Shown here: piece after piece, positions 49,098 to 60,720 of the stretch
Layout of the letters: each line of letters opens with the position of its first letter
How positions within the stretch are numbered: the stretch's first letter is position 1
Assembly: GCA_027886175.1 (NCBI GenBank)
Contig: JAJNNQ010000026.1
Span: forward strand, 27,236,001-27,300,000
Direction of reading: 5' to 3'
DNA from: Phylloscopus collybita
Lineage: Eukaryota > Chordata > Aves > Passeriformes > Phylloscopidae
Length of the DNA stretch: 64,000 bases
Notes under the pieces: generated by a model
The model's database searches: none
Told to the model about the DNA's origin: nothing
What the model saw: the letters and a program-made list of their open reading frames with translations, nothing else
Made by a program: the position numbers and the translations under genes

Positions 49098-51221
49098 GAA
49101 ATCATCAGTTTACAATCAAGTGGATTTTTTTTTTTGGTGTAAAACATGACTACAGAATAAAAATGAGAGAGAGTCAAATTGGAACAGAGGTCAGCTAAAC
49201 ACTCTCACTGGAATTTAAACACAAGAGTAATGTTTGTTTGCATAATTTTTTAGCGATTGCATATTCTCTTGCAGCCAAAGCACAGATGTGACCATTTAAT
49301 GAAAATAAAGTCCTGCTTGAAATCACTGTCTAAGCTGTTCTCTCATAAGAAATATGTGTAAGTATTAAAAAGATAACTAATGTCTATGATGGGATGCCCA
49401 GAAATAAACTCAATATTCCGAATATTCTCAATTGTCTGGACCTTCTTTGTCTTGTTTTGGGCTGGATTTTTTTTTTTTTTTTTTTAATGCTTGTTTGGGG
49501 CTTTTTTTCCCATTTCATATTAGGAAATAAATTGGATAACATACTTTTGCCTGTTCTGTTTTTTCATAAGAGCTCTACACACTACAAAGTATGTGTATAC
49601 GTGAACTGCAAAGCCATTTTTGCTGCAGTAATAATCAGCTTTAGTTTTGTTTACTACCATAATGAAAACTAACAAAAATTTTAACAAATAATAATTCCAT
49701 CTTCTTTGCAGAGCATCAGCTGTACTCAGACTATCCTGATAATATTAAATCACACATTCTATAAAATTTCCTCTTTTAAGCTGTCAGTTAATGAAACAGT
49801 ACAAGTTACTTAATGAACCACTGCTGAAAACACATGGTTTTTGTTCTAAGCTGAGACTCAAAAGGCAAAAAAAAATTCACCTCCAGGGCAACATAAGCTT
49901 ATACATGAATATATACTAAAGGAAAGCTTGTCAAAGGCTGTCTAGCTAATTTTTTTAAGAATAGATATTAAGATTCAGTGAAAGAAAAGTGAAGGATGTT
50001 ATCAATGGGTATGGACAACTAAAAAAGTCTGCATTCTAAAACACTTTGTCTTGAATATTTGCTCACAATTTAAAATCAGTTCTTTATCTCACAGGCAGGT
50101 GGCATTAAACGAAGGTAAAATCAAAGCTTTGTATTTTCTTTCAGGGTTTTCAATGTGTGATCTAGTCTGTTTTATTCTCTGAACTTTACTAGAAAACATA
50201 TCATTTAACATTAAGCATTATGGTTGAGAAAATGTAAAAGAATAAACCATCTTCTAAAGGCATAAGCATTCCTCATTGAGTAGTGCTTCTCAGGGTACAA
50301 TTTCCTGGGTTTACGGCAGCTGGAAAACTATACACAGTGAAGCTCAAATTTACTGAAGATGCCACATTCCTGGCTGCCATTCCCCATCCCCATTAGCAGC
50401 TATCAAGCTAGAATAACATAGCAGGCTCCAACAGAGATGTTACTGAAACATACATTTGCAAAACAGGAAAGAGAAATTTGATTTTGAGACGATGGAAAAA
50501 AAAATGCTTCTATGAATTAGGATGGGCAATCTACAAAAAAGATGAGTACTGAGACTTCTGTCTTCTCACCCATCCCCTACCACCGCCTTTGTGCTTCTGG
50601 AGCAGTACAAAGGCCAAAGTACAGCTAAGACAAAACTGATATTCAAACTTCTCTCTTTGCCTTGATACAAATTTTGAAGCTGGCAGTGTAAAAATACTAA
50701 AAGTTTAGGCCATATTGCCATAATTCAGTATTTGCCTATAGATGATGAGGCATAGCCTGACTGCACTAAGAACTATTATAAGGCCCATCATGTCTGATGG
50801 GTCTGCAAACACTACTTTTGTCAACTGAGTTAGTGAAAGGGATAAGCCATGGAGTGAGAGAGTTCCTTCCTAGGAACATCTCAGCATGGTTGCCTAGAGA
50901 CTAATGTATTTCACCATTCACACTAGATACTAAGGGATTTATGAGCTTATTGTAAGTTTTTCTATGTTTTCAATGTGTTTCAGACCAGTCCTTAATGAGG
51001 AGAGTATATGCCCCTGAAGATAGTCTGCTCCAATGATATTATTCCATCCTGTGCCTAAATCATTTGATCCAAGCATTGCACTCAGCGTTGACTTCTCAAA
51101 TCACTGGCTTCTCACTGCTGACTGCCAGAGTATCTGAGCACGGGAAATATACACAGCCTGTAGTAAGCACTCTTGTTGCTGTACTTGCTGGTAAGTGCCA
51201 AGCCAGCACCCATGAAATTAT
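49098..51221. other. Unique noncoding DNA with a poly(T) tract
   Basis: A T run of about 19 lies at 49467-49485 and produces a poly-Phe artefact in the frame at 49394-49672. No gene or interspersed repeat is recognised. Confidence 0.55.
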
Positions 51222-51715
51222 TACAGAATCATAGAACCATTTAGGCTGGAAAAGACCCTTAATATCATTAAGTCAAACCATTTACCCAGCACTACCTGCT
51301 CCAGCACTAAACTATGTCCCCAAGTGCTATATCTACTTGTCTTTTAAATATTTCCAGGGAGGTTGATGCCACCACTTCCCCGAGCAGCCTGTTCCAATGC
51401 TAGGAAACTTTTTTGGTAAATAAAATATCCCTAATATACAACCTAAACCTTCCCTGGCACAACTTGAGGCCATTACCTCTTGTCAATTGTCACATGGAAG
51501 AGGCTAACCTCCAACTGGATACAACCTCCTTGCAGGTAAAGAGGCATAAGGTCTCCTCTCAGCCTCCTTTTATCCAGGATAAACACTCTCAGCTGCTCCT
51601 CACAAGACTCACACTCCAGACCCTTCACCAGCTCCACTGCCCTTCTCTGGACTCACTCCAGCACCTCAATGTCCTTCCTGCAGTGAGGTGCCCAGAACTG
51701 CACACAGGCATTGAC
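51222..51715 (-). mobile_element. CR1 LINE, 5'-truncated 3' fragment
   Basis: An inverted CR1 copy. The tail lies at 51222 (TACAGAATCATAGAACC), then the antisense blocks TTTAGGCTGGAAAAGACC, TATTTCCAGGGAGG (51350), CCATTACCTCTTGTC (51470) and CTCAGCTGCTCCTCACAAGA (51589), ending near GCCCAGAACTGCACACAGG at 51690-51708. It covers the 3' untranslated region only. A 135-codon plus-strand frame (51413-51820) is antisense to it and spurious. The wording at 51600-51660 is very close to that of the copy at 44198, which suggests related CR1 subfamilies. Confidence 0.95.
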
Positions 51716-53270
51716 ACATACAGACTGCCTTGTATGACACCTTTTCCCTACATTAACCGGTATTTGAGGCACAAAGAAGATAATAATTGCATATATGTAA
51801 CTGTAAAACATCACATGTAGGATAATTTTTTTTCCAAGTTGTAGAGAGGTGAAGTCATCTTACAGTGTTGCTGCTTCACAAAAATGAGACCTGAAAGTTA
51901 ATATTCTTGGAATTTATTTTTATATGACCCAGAGTGCCGTTATTTTCTCATTTTGTGAGATGTGAAGGCAGGTGAAAGGATAGAAGTATGAAAGCATGAC
52001 TCTGAATGTCTATGTTCTGATAAAAGGTATATATGTTTGTAGTACTTGCTGAATTATACATTAAAGAAGATACTGATATTTCCAGTTTAATGATCTAGTG
52101 ATGTGGGATTCAGTAGAACTAAATCAATATAAGAGAAATGGTGAAGTTTCCCACCCAATAAATCATCTTTGTCATGACATGAGATATAGCAGAGCAAAAT
52201 ATTTGCAACAACAGCACTGATACACAAAAAGATGTGTTTATATCATTGTGATACCATCTAAGCTGAAGCTTGGTTTTTATTACAATAGCTATAGTGAAGC
52301 TATATTTAGCACTCCAGGAAGAAAAGTTCCAACTAATTATCTCATTACTGCATGGTAATAGCTACAGTTTTCCTGCTTTCTTTGTCCACCACTACGTTGC
52401 TAAATATTCCTTTCATAAATCCATATTTGTCCTCAAGATTTTTCCTTCCACCTAAGAACACTTTTAAAATATCCATCTGATACAAAGGCAATATATTTGC
52501 AGCAGTTAAAAACACAGCATCCTCGTCAAACCTGTTTGGGGACAAGACTCATTCCCCTTGGATCTCTTCATAACAGAACACATCGTGCTCCAACAAAGTG
52601 CTTAACCTGGTGAACGACACTCATGCCATTTGTTAACAATAAATGATCAAGGAGCATATTTGCACAGCTTATTAAGACCAGTACTCACAGAGCTGTGAGC
52701 CTACAGAGAGATTGGTACTCCCACTCCCTGTGGAATTCTAATGAAGGCACTAGACAAGTAACAAGTTTTACCACAGAACTGACTTTTCTTAATTACCATC
52801 GACTGGCATATGATTATTACAGAAACTCTCATCTTCTGTGGAAAGAATTGTGTTTGTTAAAATTGGAAACCTTCTTTCTTTTCAAGCATGCATGCACTTG
52901 CACACACCAAAATGAGGTTTCAAACATTCCCTATTAGGACAGGTTGGCAGTAGGACTCCTTGGCCAGACTTCAACTGGACCCCTTGTGTTTACGCATCAG
53001 GTTACTGGCATCAATTGCATACTCAAGTAATCACATAATCCTTGATTTCTGATAAGAACCACAGCTTTTTAGCCCACAGTAAAGACAATGGTTAGAGAAC
53101 GAACGTCCATTCAGGATTTTCTGCTGTTCTCATGATGTGGCTCATGTCTGTACCACAAGAAAGTACAGTTCTCATTGTACTTTAGCAGTATTGTTAACTA
53201 TCTCTTTCCTGGGCTGCTTATCATGGTGATGCCAAAGTATTAATAGAACTATTTTATAGCATGGTGTTAA
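51716..53270. other. Unique noncoding DNA
   Basis: No gene is supported and no repeat is recognised. Confidence 0.5.
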
Positions 53271-53326
53271 GGTACATTAATTCCCATTTTATGGATATAA
53301 CTGAATCACAGGGATTAAAGGAGCAG
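53271..53326. repeat. Possible ancient MIR/L2-type tail
   Basis: ATTAATTCCCATTTTATGG followed by ATAACTGAATCACAGGGATTAAAG resembles the conserved tail block shared by MIR and L2 relics ('ATTATCCCCATTTTACAGATG... GGCACAGAGAGGTTAA'). The resemblance is better than at 22639 but is short and unverified. Confidence 0.35.
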
Positions 53327-54433
53327 ATTTCTATTAACTAGGCCTTCTTTCACTGGCCTGTCAGTTACTGTTTCTGAACAATGGGCATAAAATGACTCCA
53401 AAATTTTATTAAAGGTCTTGGTGCTACCACAGCAAGACAGGCACCTCTGGCACTTACATCTATACAAGTAAATGAAGCAAGTCCTGGAAAGTTTTTGGCA
53501 CTAAGGGCAGCTGGCACAGAAAGTTTGCACCCCCACCAGCAGAGCCCTCTCACCTCCAGTACAGGCTTGGCTGTGTGCAAATTGCCTTATGGAAATGGTT
53601 TCTGGACCACTTTAAAGGCAAGCCATGCTGGCATGCTATATTTTTCTTTTTATTGCCAAAATCACCTTCTTGTATTTTTCCTCATCTTCTCAAAAGCACT
53701 GCAGAAGGGAGCTTGCTATATAGTAACCAGATAAATTTGCCTATACTTTATACTAGTGTTTTCCTTACCCAAATCTATTACAATGAAACACCATGGAAAT
53801 GAAATATCCATTGTACAGCATTTCATGGTAATAATTGTAGGTATCATCTGTATTTGAACAGCTTGTCATTCTAACACATTTTATGTTCTGGATAATAACA
53901 ATTACTAATGTAAAAATGCAAAATGGATCACTACACTGAACAGAAGAAAAGCCTGAGGCACAAAAATACAGATTTATTCATTTCTATTTTCCTTAAAAAA
54001 ATAAAAAGGATCATATACAGTGTTTGTCATTTGTGTTACAGCTGAATTTATCACATCATCAAACTGATGGGCCAAGGGGAAGGAATCTTGTAATGCAACA
54101 TAGAATAGAGTTCAGTCTTCTGGAAAATAACATTTTTTATACTCAAACAAATGTGTGGTCAAGGGTGTGAAAACTGCAAATATTTTTTAAGCAAGTATAT
54201 TACTTTAACAATACAATGACCACTTCCCACCCTTGTTCTTAGGTATCTGTGCTCTTGTGAGAAAAGTAAAACATATATTATGTTAATCAAGGTATCTCGA
54301 ACGCCATTTAATATTTTTGTTTGATTTTAGTAGCAGTATTTATTTATCTCCCTTCTTACTTTTCATGGTTGCATCTTTTATTTGATATTTCTTTTACCTG
54401 AATCCTCAAATTTCCAGGTTTGCAGAATCTATA
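53327..54433. other. Unique noncoding DNA
   Basis: No gene is recognised. Overlapping frames on both strands near 53365-53800 have no motif and reflect a slightly GC-richer patch. Confidence 0.5.
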
Positions 54434-54754
54434 TGTCTTGGGTTGCAATGCAAGATGTAACCAAAAGTATGTATTCTATTGCCATCTGTTGAAACTGGCT
54501 GGGGAGGTGTTTTCTTTCTCTCTTCTATGACCCATTTCTCATAACTCCAGGGAGGAGGGAGCTGGTGCCTTTTGTTAATGAGCCAGCTGTTAAAACCAGG
54601 TGGGGCAGTGTTCTTACCGCTTACACAGCCCATTCTCCCTCCAGGGGGAATCTGCTGTTAATGGGCCATTAAGGCTCACTGCATGACTGAAAACATTATG
54701 TCATCCCACTCTGAGATGCTCCACTCAGAGGGAGGAGCCAAGCACTCCTACCTG

Positions 54755-54761
54755 GATAAAA
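54755..54761 (+). promoter_or_regulatory. TATA-like box within the solo LTR
   Basis: GATAAAA sits about 320 bases into the LTR, where U3 promoters usually carry TATA. It may have driven the original provirus and could still act as a cryptic promoter towards higher coordinates. Activity is not shown by the sequence. Confidence 0.5.
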
Positions 54762-55051
54762 CCTGACATTCAGAACATCAGGACAGCCTGTTTTCCACTG
54801 GATTCCCAGAGGAAGACTGGACCCATCTCACCACCACTGGACCTTCAGAGGAAAGCTACACCCTTCTACAGAATCTTCTCTACTCCAACAGAACCACATC
54901 TGTCACTCCAGGAGGACTTAACTGGACCAATTAACTACCAACACCCTGACCAACAGGGTGTCAGGTTGTATTCTGACTCTGCCAGAGTTTTATTTTTGTG
55001 TTTATTTGTTTTGTTTTTTTGTACTACTACATTTTTATTCTTAATATTCCT

Positions 55052-55057
55052 AGTAAA
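55052..55057 (+). terminator. Polyadenylation-like signal within the solo LTR
   Basis: AGTAAA lies about 300 bases after the TATA-like box, in the position where related LTRs carry AATAAA. It is one base from the consensus, so it may be weak. Confidence 0.5.
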
Positions 55058-55203
55058 GAACTGTTATTCCTATTTCCATATCTTTGCCTGAAAGCCCCTT
55101 AGTTTTGAAATTATAATAATTTGGAGGGAGGGGGTTTACATTCTCCATTCCAAGGGAAGCTCTGGCTTTCCCTGGCAGACACTTGTCTTCCTAAATGAAG
55201 ACA

Positions 55204-56309
55204 CTGTGTTATCTCATTTGAAGTGCCAAATGACTTTGTCTAGACTCATTTGTCTAAAGTTTTTCTATTACTCTACTGAAGCTAGTACTACTATAACATG
55301 ATACATTTCCTTTTGCTTTGAAAAATAAAAATGCTCCTATTACATATCTCATTATTTTGGGAATGAAGATTGGGCCTAGATGTCATATTGTTTTAATACT
55401 TAGGATAAGGAAGTAACTGAAAAAATGTCTAAAAACTTAAAATATTAAAATCATGCAGAGTAAAAAGACCCATAAGTGTCAAAATTAAAATGCCCAAAAT
55501 TCAGAATATTAGGATTTATTTAACAGAAGTTAATTTCACACTGTTTTCAAGGTCCTGATTAATTTCCTACATTTGCACATAAAAAGAAAAATGTTGGTCA
55601 GGGCTTTTTCCGGTATTTTAAACCCCTCATATTAAAGCTAAAAGTACTCTGCTCTGGATAAGCATTTTTGTTTTATTTTAACATTAGCCTCCAAATAGTC
55701 AAGAATTCAAATGCCACACAAAAGTTTCATGAATACAGTAGGGAATTTACTGTATTACAAACTAAGTGCATATTTATTCTGACTAAAAAATAAAAGAATT
55801 CCCTGTCAACTTACATTACTTACTGAAGTTGTATTATGACAGGATGCTATAGTAAAATGACATTAATTATTTCACAAATAAGCTTTATGCTGATGATATG
55901 TAATATATAAATGCTTATAAACAATTGATGGAAGTTACAGGCATATCAGAGACAGGTGGAGATATTGTTATCCTGAATAGCAGTACATGCACGTCAGTCA
56001 AAAGTGCTATGGAGAGTTACAAGTTATTCCCATCAGTAACTTGCTGAACTGAATTTTATATTTGTAATAAATATAATAAATATAGATGTGTAACTACTGA
56101 GTTAATGTAAATGGTTTATAAGTTTTATATAATGTAATACAAGAGAGCAAATCGGTTATAAAGGGACATGAAAAAAATTAGACTTAAAATTACAGGAAGA
56201 TATTTGAACATCTGAGAATTAGAGTTCTGAAATGGTTGTACAGGGCAGGAAACCTAAATTGTTTTAGTATGAGTCTCATAAGATTATGAAAGAGACTATA
56301 TAAAAAAAA
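55204..56309. other. Unique AT-rich noncoding DNA
   Basis: No gene or interspersed repeat recognised. Confidence 0.55.
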
Positions 56310-56328
56310 AACAACAACAACAACAACA
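56310..56328. repeat. (ACA)n microsatellite after an A-run
   Basis: Six ACA-type units follow a run of A at 56302-56311. Confidence 0.92.
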
Positions 56329-59300
56329 GGAGAAACTCTCCTAGGAAGCAAAAAAGGACTAATGGAAGTCTTGTGTATCTAATTTGTGTCATCAAATTAA
56401 AAGGAAACTGGACCATAACATCCTTCATTATAATGTTTATTGTCTGAATCTCATAGAGAGAGCCAACCATAGCTCCTTATGGAATTTACAAAAAACATTT
56501 TTCTGTCTTGGAAAAATTGGAGAGAGAGGAGACCAGGAGAAAGGGGATGTTCACTTGGAACCTGGAGATCAGCCATTAAAGACAAACCCCTGTTCTTCTG
56601 CCTTCTTCAGCTCTCAGACATGTGGTTGGTGCATTCAGCTTACTTGTTCATAGCCAAATTACTTGGAAAATTTGGGATCAATAACAGCCTTTTTTTTCCA
56701 CAGGTCAGATTACTGGGACAACCCAGCCTGTTTTATGCTGGTTGTTCCCTGCCCAACCTCCCTATTTGTATACGTAGTAATGTCACCCAGGGGTATTACT
56801 TATAAAATGTGTTATTACTGTACAAAAGAGGATTTGGCAACTCCCTAATTCTCTGCAGCACATTGCTGGACAGAAAGGAATCCCTTCATGCAGCCTGAGC
56901 ACTACAGATAAAGGCTAGTGAAGAAAATTATGCCAACAATGTATGAGTCCATTGAATCAAGCAATGACACTATAATAGTAACATATTACCAGTGGAGCTC
57001 CCCTTAGTTTTATCATCATGTGAATCTGACATAAATTATTCTGGCACTATATTAATCAGTAGGAAAAAGCAGGTTTAATCTCACACTGGAAAAAACTTTA
57101 AATTATAGTTTGGACCATACTCAACACATGGTTTTTATTAGTCAATTTTCTCTAGTCTGTACAGAATAAGTAGAAGCATACACTCCGCTAAATTATGTCC
57201 AACCACAAATGCTATAAACTCAAATCAATTTTGAATAACAAAGATATTCCCAGGCCAGTGAACTTTTGCCCCAATTAAATAATTCAGAGGATTTTTTTTA
57301 CCACTATAAGAACTAGAGAAACTGTTCCTTCTGTTAATGTAACTTCACCTACTAAACCAAAGTTGACAGTGCCAAAAGTCTTTGAGTTTATGAAGACATC
57401 TTAGCCACCCATATGAACCCTTCCTCAGCTGTTCAAACAAAGACGAGGAGGGCAATGTGTCAAGGTACTGCACACCTCTTCCAAAGCTCCACTTGCTCAC
57501 CCTCCTCTTCCCTGGAAAGATCATTCCTCTGCTTTCAGATCCACTTATCAGAGCCCCAAACAGAGACTGGAAAGCAGTGCTGTGCCAGGTGGGAGTCAGG
57601 TGTGCCAAACTATTCCATAGTCCACCAAAACCAGCCTGCATTTTTCTAAGGCAGAGTGGGTAAAAGGTATCTATACAGAGCACATGCAACAGGCACTTTC
57701 ATGAAAAAGACTGGCATCAACATGACTCTACTGGTTTTCAAATGGTGATAATTACCTGAATTAGGTTTTCACTGATTGCAAACCTGAGGCCTTGCACTCC
57801 CTGCTTTCCACATAGATGATACTGACTACTGCTATACACCTAAGCAGCAAATCAGCTTACTTGTGAGGAGCAGAAAAACATCAAATGCAAAAACTATTAG
57901 AGGAGATCTATATATGTTAACAAAATTTTATGGTGGTTTTTATTTTTTTTTTAAACAAGAATTTTCAAAGAGGAGGCAAAACAAGCATTGCCAACCTGGT
58001 GCTTTTCTGATCTTAGCTTCTCACCTGTTAGAAAACAGAGAATTTTCTAAGATTATCACAGTAGCATGAGTTGCTCCGAATCCATGTTTCTCCATACTCA
58101 CTACTTCACTTTTCTACTAAGGAAATTCTGCAATACCTGTTGGGTGCTAAATCTTTGGCTACGAAAACAGGCTTGGTGACATTGTTTGTTTATGCCTCTA
58201 ACAGCACTCGGAGTAATGCAGTAGTGAAGCATCACATGGCTAGCAAGAGGAATGGACTAAAAATAGGCACAAGAAAAGCAGAAACACTTCTGACAGCGCT
58301 TGTTGACTTCATATTGTTGTGGACTGTCACCTTTTTGATCCTGGAAAAAAATAGCCTGTCAAAATGTTTAAAGGTTAAAACTTAACGCAAGAAGTAAGCA
58401 GCAAAACTAGTGATTTCCTCACAGCTGCAACCCATAGCTGAAGCTCCTTCTCACATCTTTTTCTGACACAATACCCTCTGCTGTAGCCTTGCCATACCTT
58501 GCAAGGAGGAATTCTCCAGCTTTCAAACCAGGAGGCATGGCTTGGATGGTGTCAGTAGCACAAGCTGGACCAAGCAAGATGGCAAGATCCAAAATGCCCA
58601 TTGGCAGTGGTCTCTGGCTTGCACCTCCCTGCCCCAACAGGGCACAGGCATTGTCTGTGAGATGGTTCCATACTATGGCCCTCAGCTATTCCAGAGGTCA
58701 TTCCTGCAGTCACAGAGCAAGACAATCTTATACCAGCACCCAGAATCACAGCCTGACATGTTTTTAGGATAGATGTGGCCTCTGTACTTCCCAAGTGCAA
58801 TAACCCCAGTTCTCCTGCTCGCCCACAAGTTTGCTGTATGTCCTTGATTGCTAATGGGATGTGCTGGTGGACACCTACTCACTACCACTGGGTAAGCCCA
58901 AGTTTAGATCCTGCGTCTCTCTCATGAAGACCATAATAGAGGACTTTTGTTGTGAGATTAAGAGGTGTATTTGTGACACTTGAGTGGAACCGATTACTCC
59001 ATGCACACTTCTACAACTAACATCTGCTTGTATGTCCAGCCATTTATGCAGCTTTAAGAGACAAAGCTTCATAGTAACTAAAAATATTAGTGCTTTGATA
59101 GAGCAGTGTTTGCCTGAATGTGTGTTATCTACTTTTTCTATTAGTTGATATTTGATATGCAAATTGACTGTTTTCCTTTTCCCTTTTTTGTGTCCACTTA
59201 ACATCCTCAGAAGTTTAGGAAAATTCCTTTTGTCTTCATGCTTTTAAAAATCAGGTTTTATGAAGCTTAGGATTTTAAAGCATATTATTTTAAGAAGTGA

Positions 59301-59329
59301 CATTAGCACTTGAATCCCACTGCATTTTT
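56329..59329. other. Unique noncoding DNA, no gene seen
   Basis: About 3 kb without a supported gene. Several frames are open at once on both strands around 57345-57689 and 58419-58888, where the composition is slightly GC-richer, and none has a recognisable domain. Confidence 0.5.
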
Positions 59330-59582
59330 GTAAAATTGAGTGTCCAATTTTCAGAAGACTTCATATTGATTCAGAAAGGTAGCTAGCAGGGCTTATAAGA
59401 GCATCAAAGAACTTAGACTTCAGTGTGAATTAGGCACCTAGAGTACTCTATCAATTTTTAACTACAATAAGGATATTATCCAAACCTGTTAGAGCCCTTA
59501 GGCTCCAAAGTGCTTACATCACTTTGAAAATGGAACTGAGGCTGCAACGATGCTTAGATAATTTTGGAAATGCTGCCCTTTA
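59330..59582. repeat. Degenerate ancient amniote interspersed repeat
   Basis: Words typical of an old interspersed repeat occur in order: CCAATTTTCAGAAGACTTCA near 59344-59363, ATTAGGCACCTAGAGTAC near 59429-59446, CCCTTAGGCTCC near 59496, and CACTTTGAAAATGGAACTGAGGC near 59520-59542. I recall phrases such as 'TTAGGCACCTAAATACCTTTGAAAAT' from a family widespread in reptile and bird genomes. The copy is heavily decayed. The family name and orientation cannot be given from here. Confidence 0.4.
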
Positions 59583-60379
59583 TCCTTTCACACACTGTTA
59601 TCTTCTCTAAGAGAGATTTGTAGTAAAAGGAAAAAAACCCACTTTTCATTTCAGATCTCCTTACTCTTTTTTTTCCCCTTGGGCTCAAAAGCAAAATTTC
59701 TCCTAAAACCTATGAAGTATCCGCTTTGAAATCAACAGCAGAAAAAGCTCATGGAACATAATTGAGTTGTGTGGATTTCTAGATGATGTGCTGAAAACAT
59801 CTCTACAGAAAAGATGTCAGTGTTTATTCACAGTGATTGCAACAAAACATTGCTTCATCATTACATTTTGCTGATAGCACATAATTCCCTGTGATTTCTG
59901 CATGCTAGAGCAGAGCTCTCCAGAGTTTGATCCTTTTCATTTATAATGCTAAGGTGTTCTGATACATGGTGGATAATCTATACTAACATAAAGGTGTATT
60001 CATGGACACAAGACAGTTTTGCAGCAACTCTGTGACCTGCCTTCATTGCCTACAAGAACAATGACTACTATAAGAATGAAACTCATCTAAAAAAGGAAAA
60101 ACATGTGAGTCAAAGATGGTAGAGAAAATGTATGTACATTTGTAACTAGAGAATTGGGTTTCCTGTAATACAATTTGTGATAATTTTTATGTGTAGATCT
60201 TTCATCATCTTCAACAGATGTTACACATGAAGGGAAGCACAGAACTCGTGTAATGCACTGCAGGACAAGGAGTATGTGGTGCAGAAAATACTGTTGGAGG
60301 GGTCTGGGATGACTTGCACCATGGACATGAGGTGGAAGGAAAATAGCAAAAGCCTAAAAACAGGCAGACAGAATTGTAC
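59583..60379. other. Unique noncoding DNA
   Basis: No gene or repeat recognised. Confidence 0.5.
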
Positions 60380-60720
60380 CTTGGCTTGTGCTAGGACCTG
60401 TATTTGTTAGAAGTGGATTGCTGCACTGTAGCCACCTGGCTTTGCAGTGCTGAGGGAGACAGGAGCCACAGTGCTGGGAGAGTGCCCTGCTTCCCATCAT
60501 GCTGCCCACCTGTTCGGTGCCATCACTGCGCTCCCACCACCCCTCTCTGCCTGTTCTCATCACTGAGTCACATCAGCCCCCCAGCATATGGACAGCCAGG
60601 CACAGTCTGGATGGCCACTCTCTGTCCGGCACGCTCCACCACTGCTGACATCCAACAGCACTCACATTTCATTTGCACTGGCAGGGCTACAGACAGGCAG
60701 CAGCTGAGAATAATAGATAG
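60380..60720. other. GC-richer patch of unknown origin
   Basis: Visibly richer in G and C than its flanks, C-rich on the plus strand, with open frames on both strands (plus 60404-60745, minus 60354-60563). It has a few CpGs but not enough to call an island. No domain or repeat is recognised. Confidence 0.35.

Larger units (their letters stand above)
54434..55203 (+). mobile_element. Solo LTR, endogenous retrovirus (ERVL-like)
   Basis: A 770-base unit begins TGTCTTGGGTTGCAATGCAA and ends CTAAATGAAGACA, so its ends form the inverted pair TGTCTT / AAGACA with the TG...CA termini of retroviral LTRs. Inside, a TATA-like GATAAAA lies at 54755-54761 and a polyadenylation-like AGTAAA at 55052-55057, both in plus orientation. 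No gag, pol or env sequence adjoins it, so it is a solo LTR left by recombination between the two LTRs of a provirus. Its overall wording (for instance CCTGACCAACAGGGTGTCAG at 54943-54962) is familiar to me from songbird ERVL-type LTRs, and this supports a passerine host. The flanks CTATA (54429-54433) and CTGTG (55204-55208) match at three of five positions, possibly a decayed 5-bp target-site duplication. Confidence 0.85.

Noticed and set aside
51413..51820. 135-codon plus-strand open frame
   Set aside because: It is antisense to the CR1 copy at 51222-51715, so its openness reflects repeat sequence.
58860..58930. tRNA-like phrase (AGTTTAGATCCTGC)
   Set aside because: There is no acceptor stem, no D-arm and no proper TTCGANTC loop, so no tRNA fold is possible.
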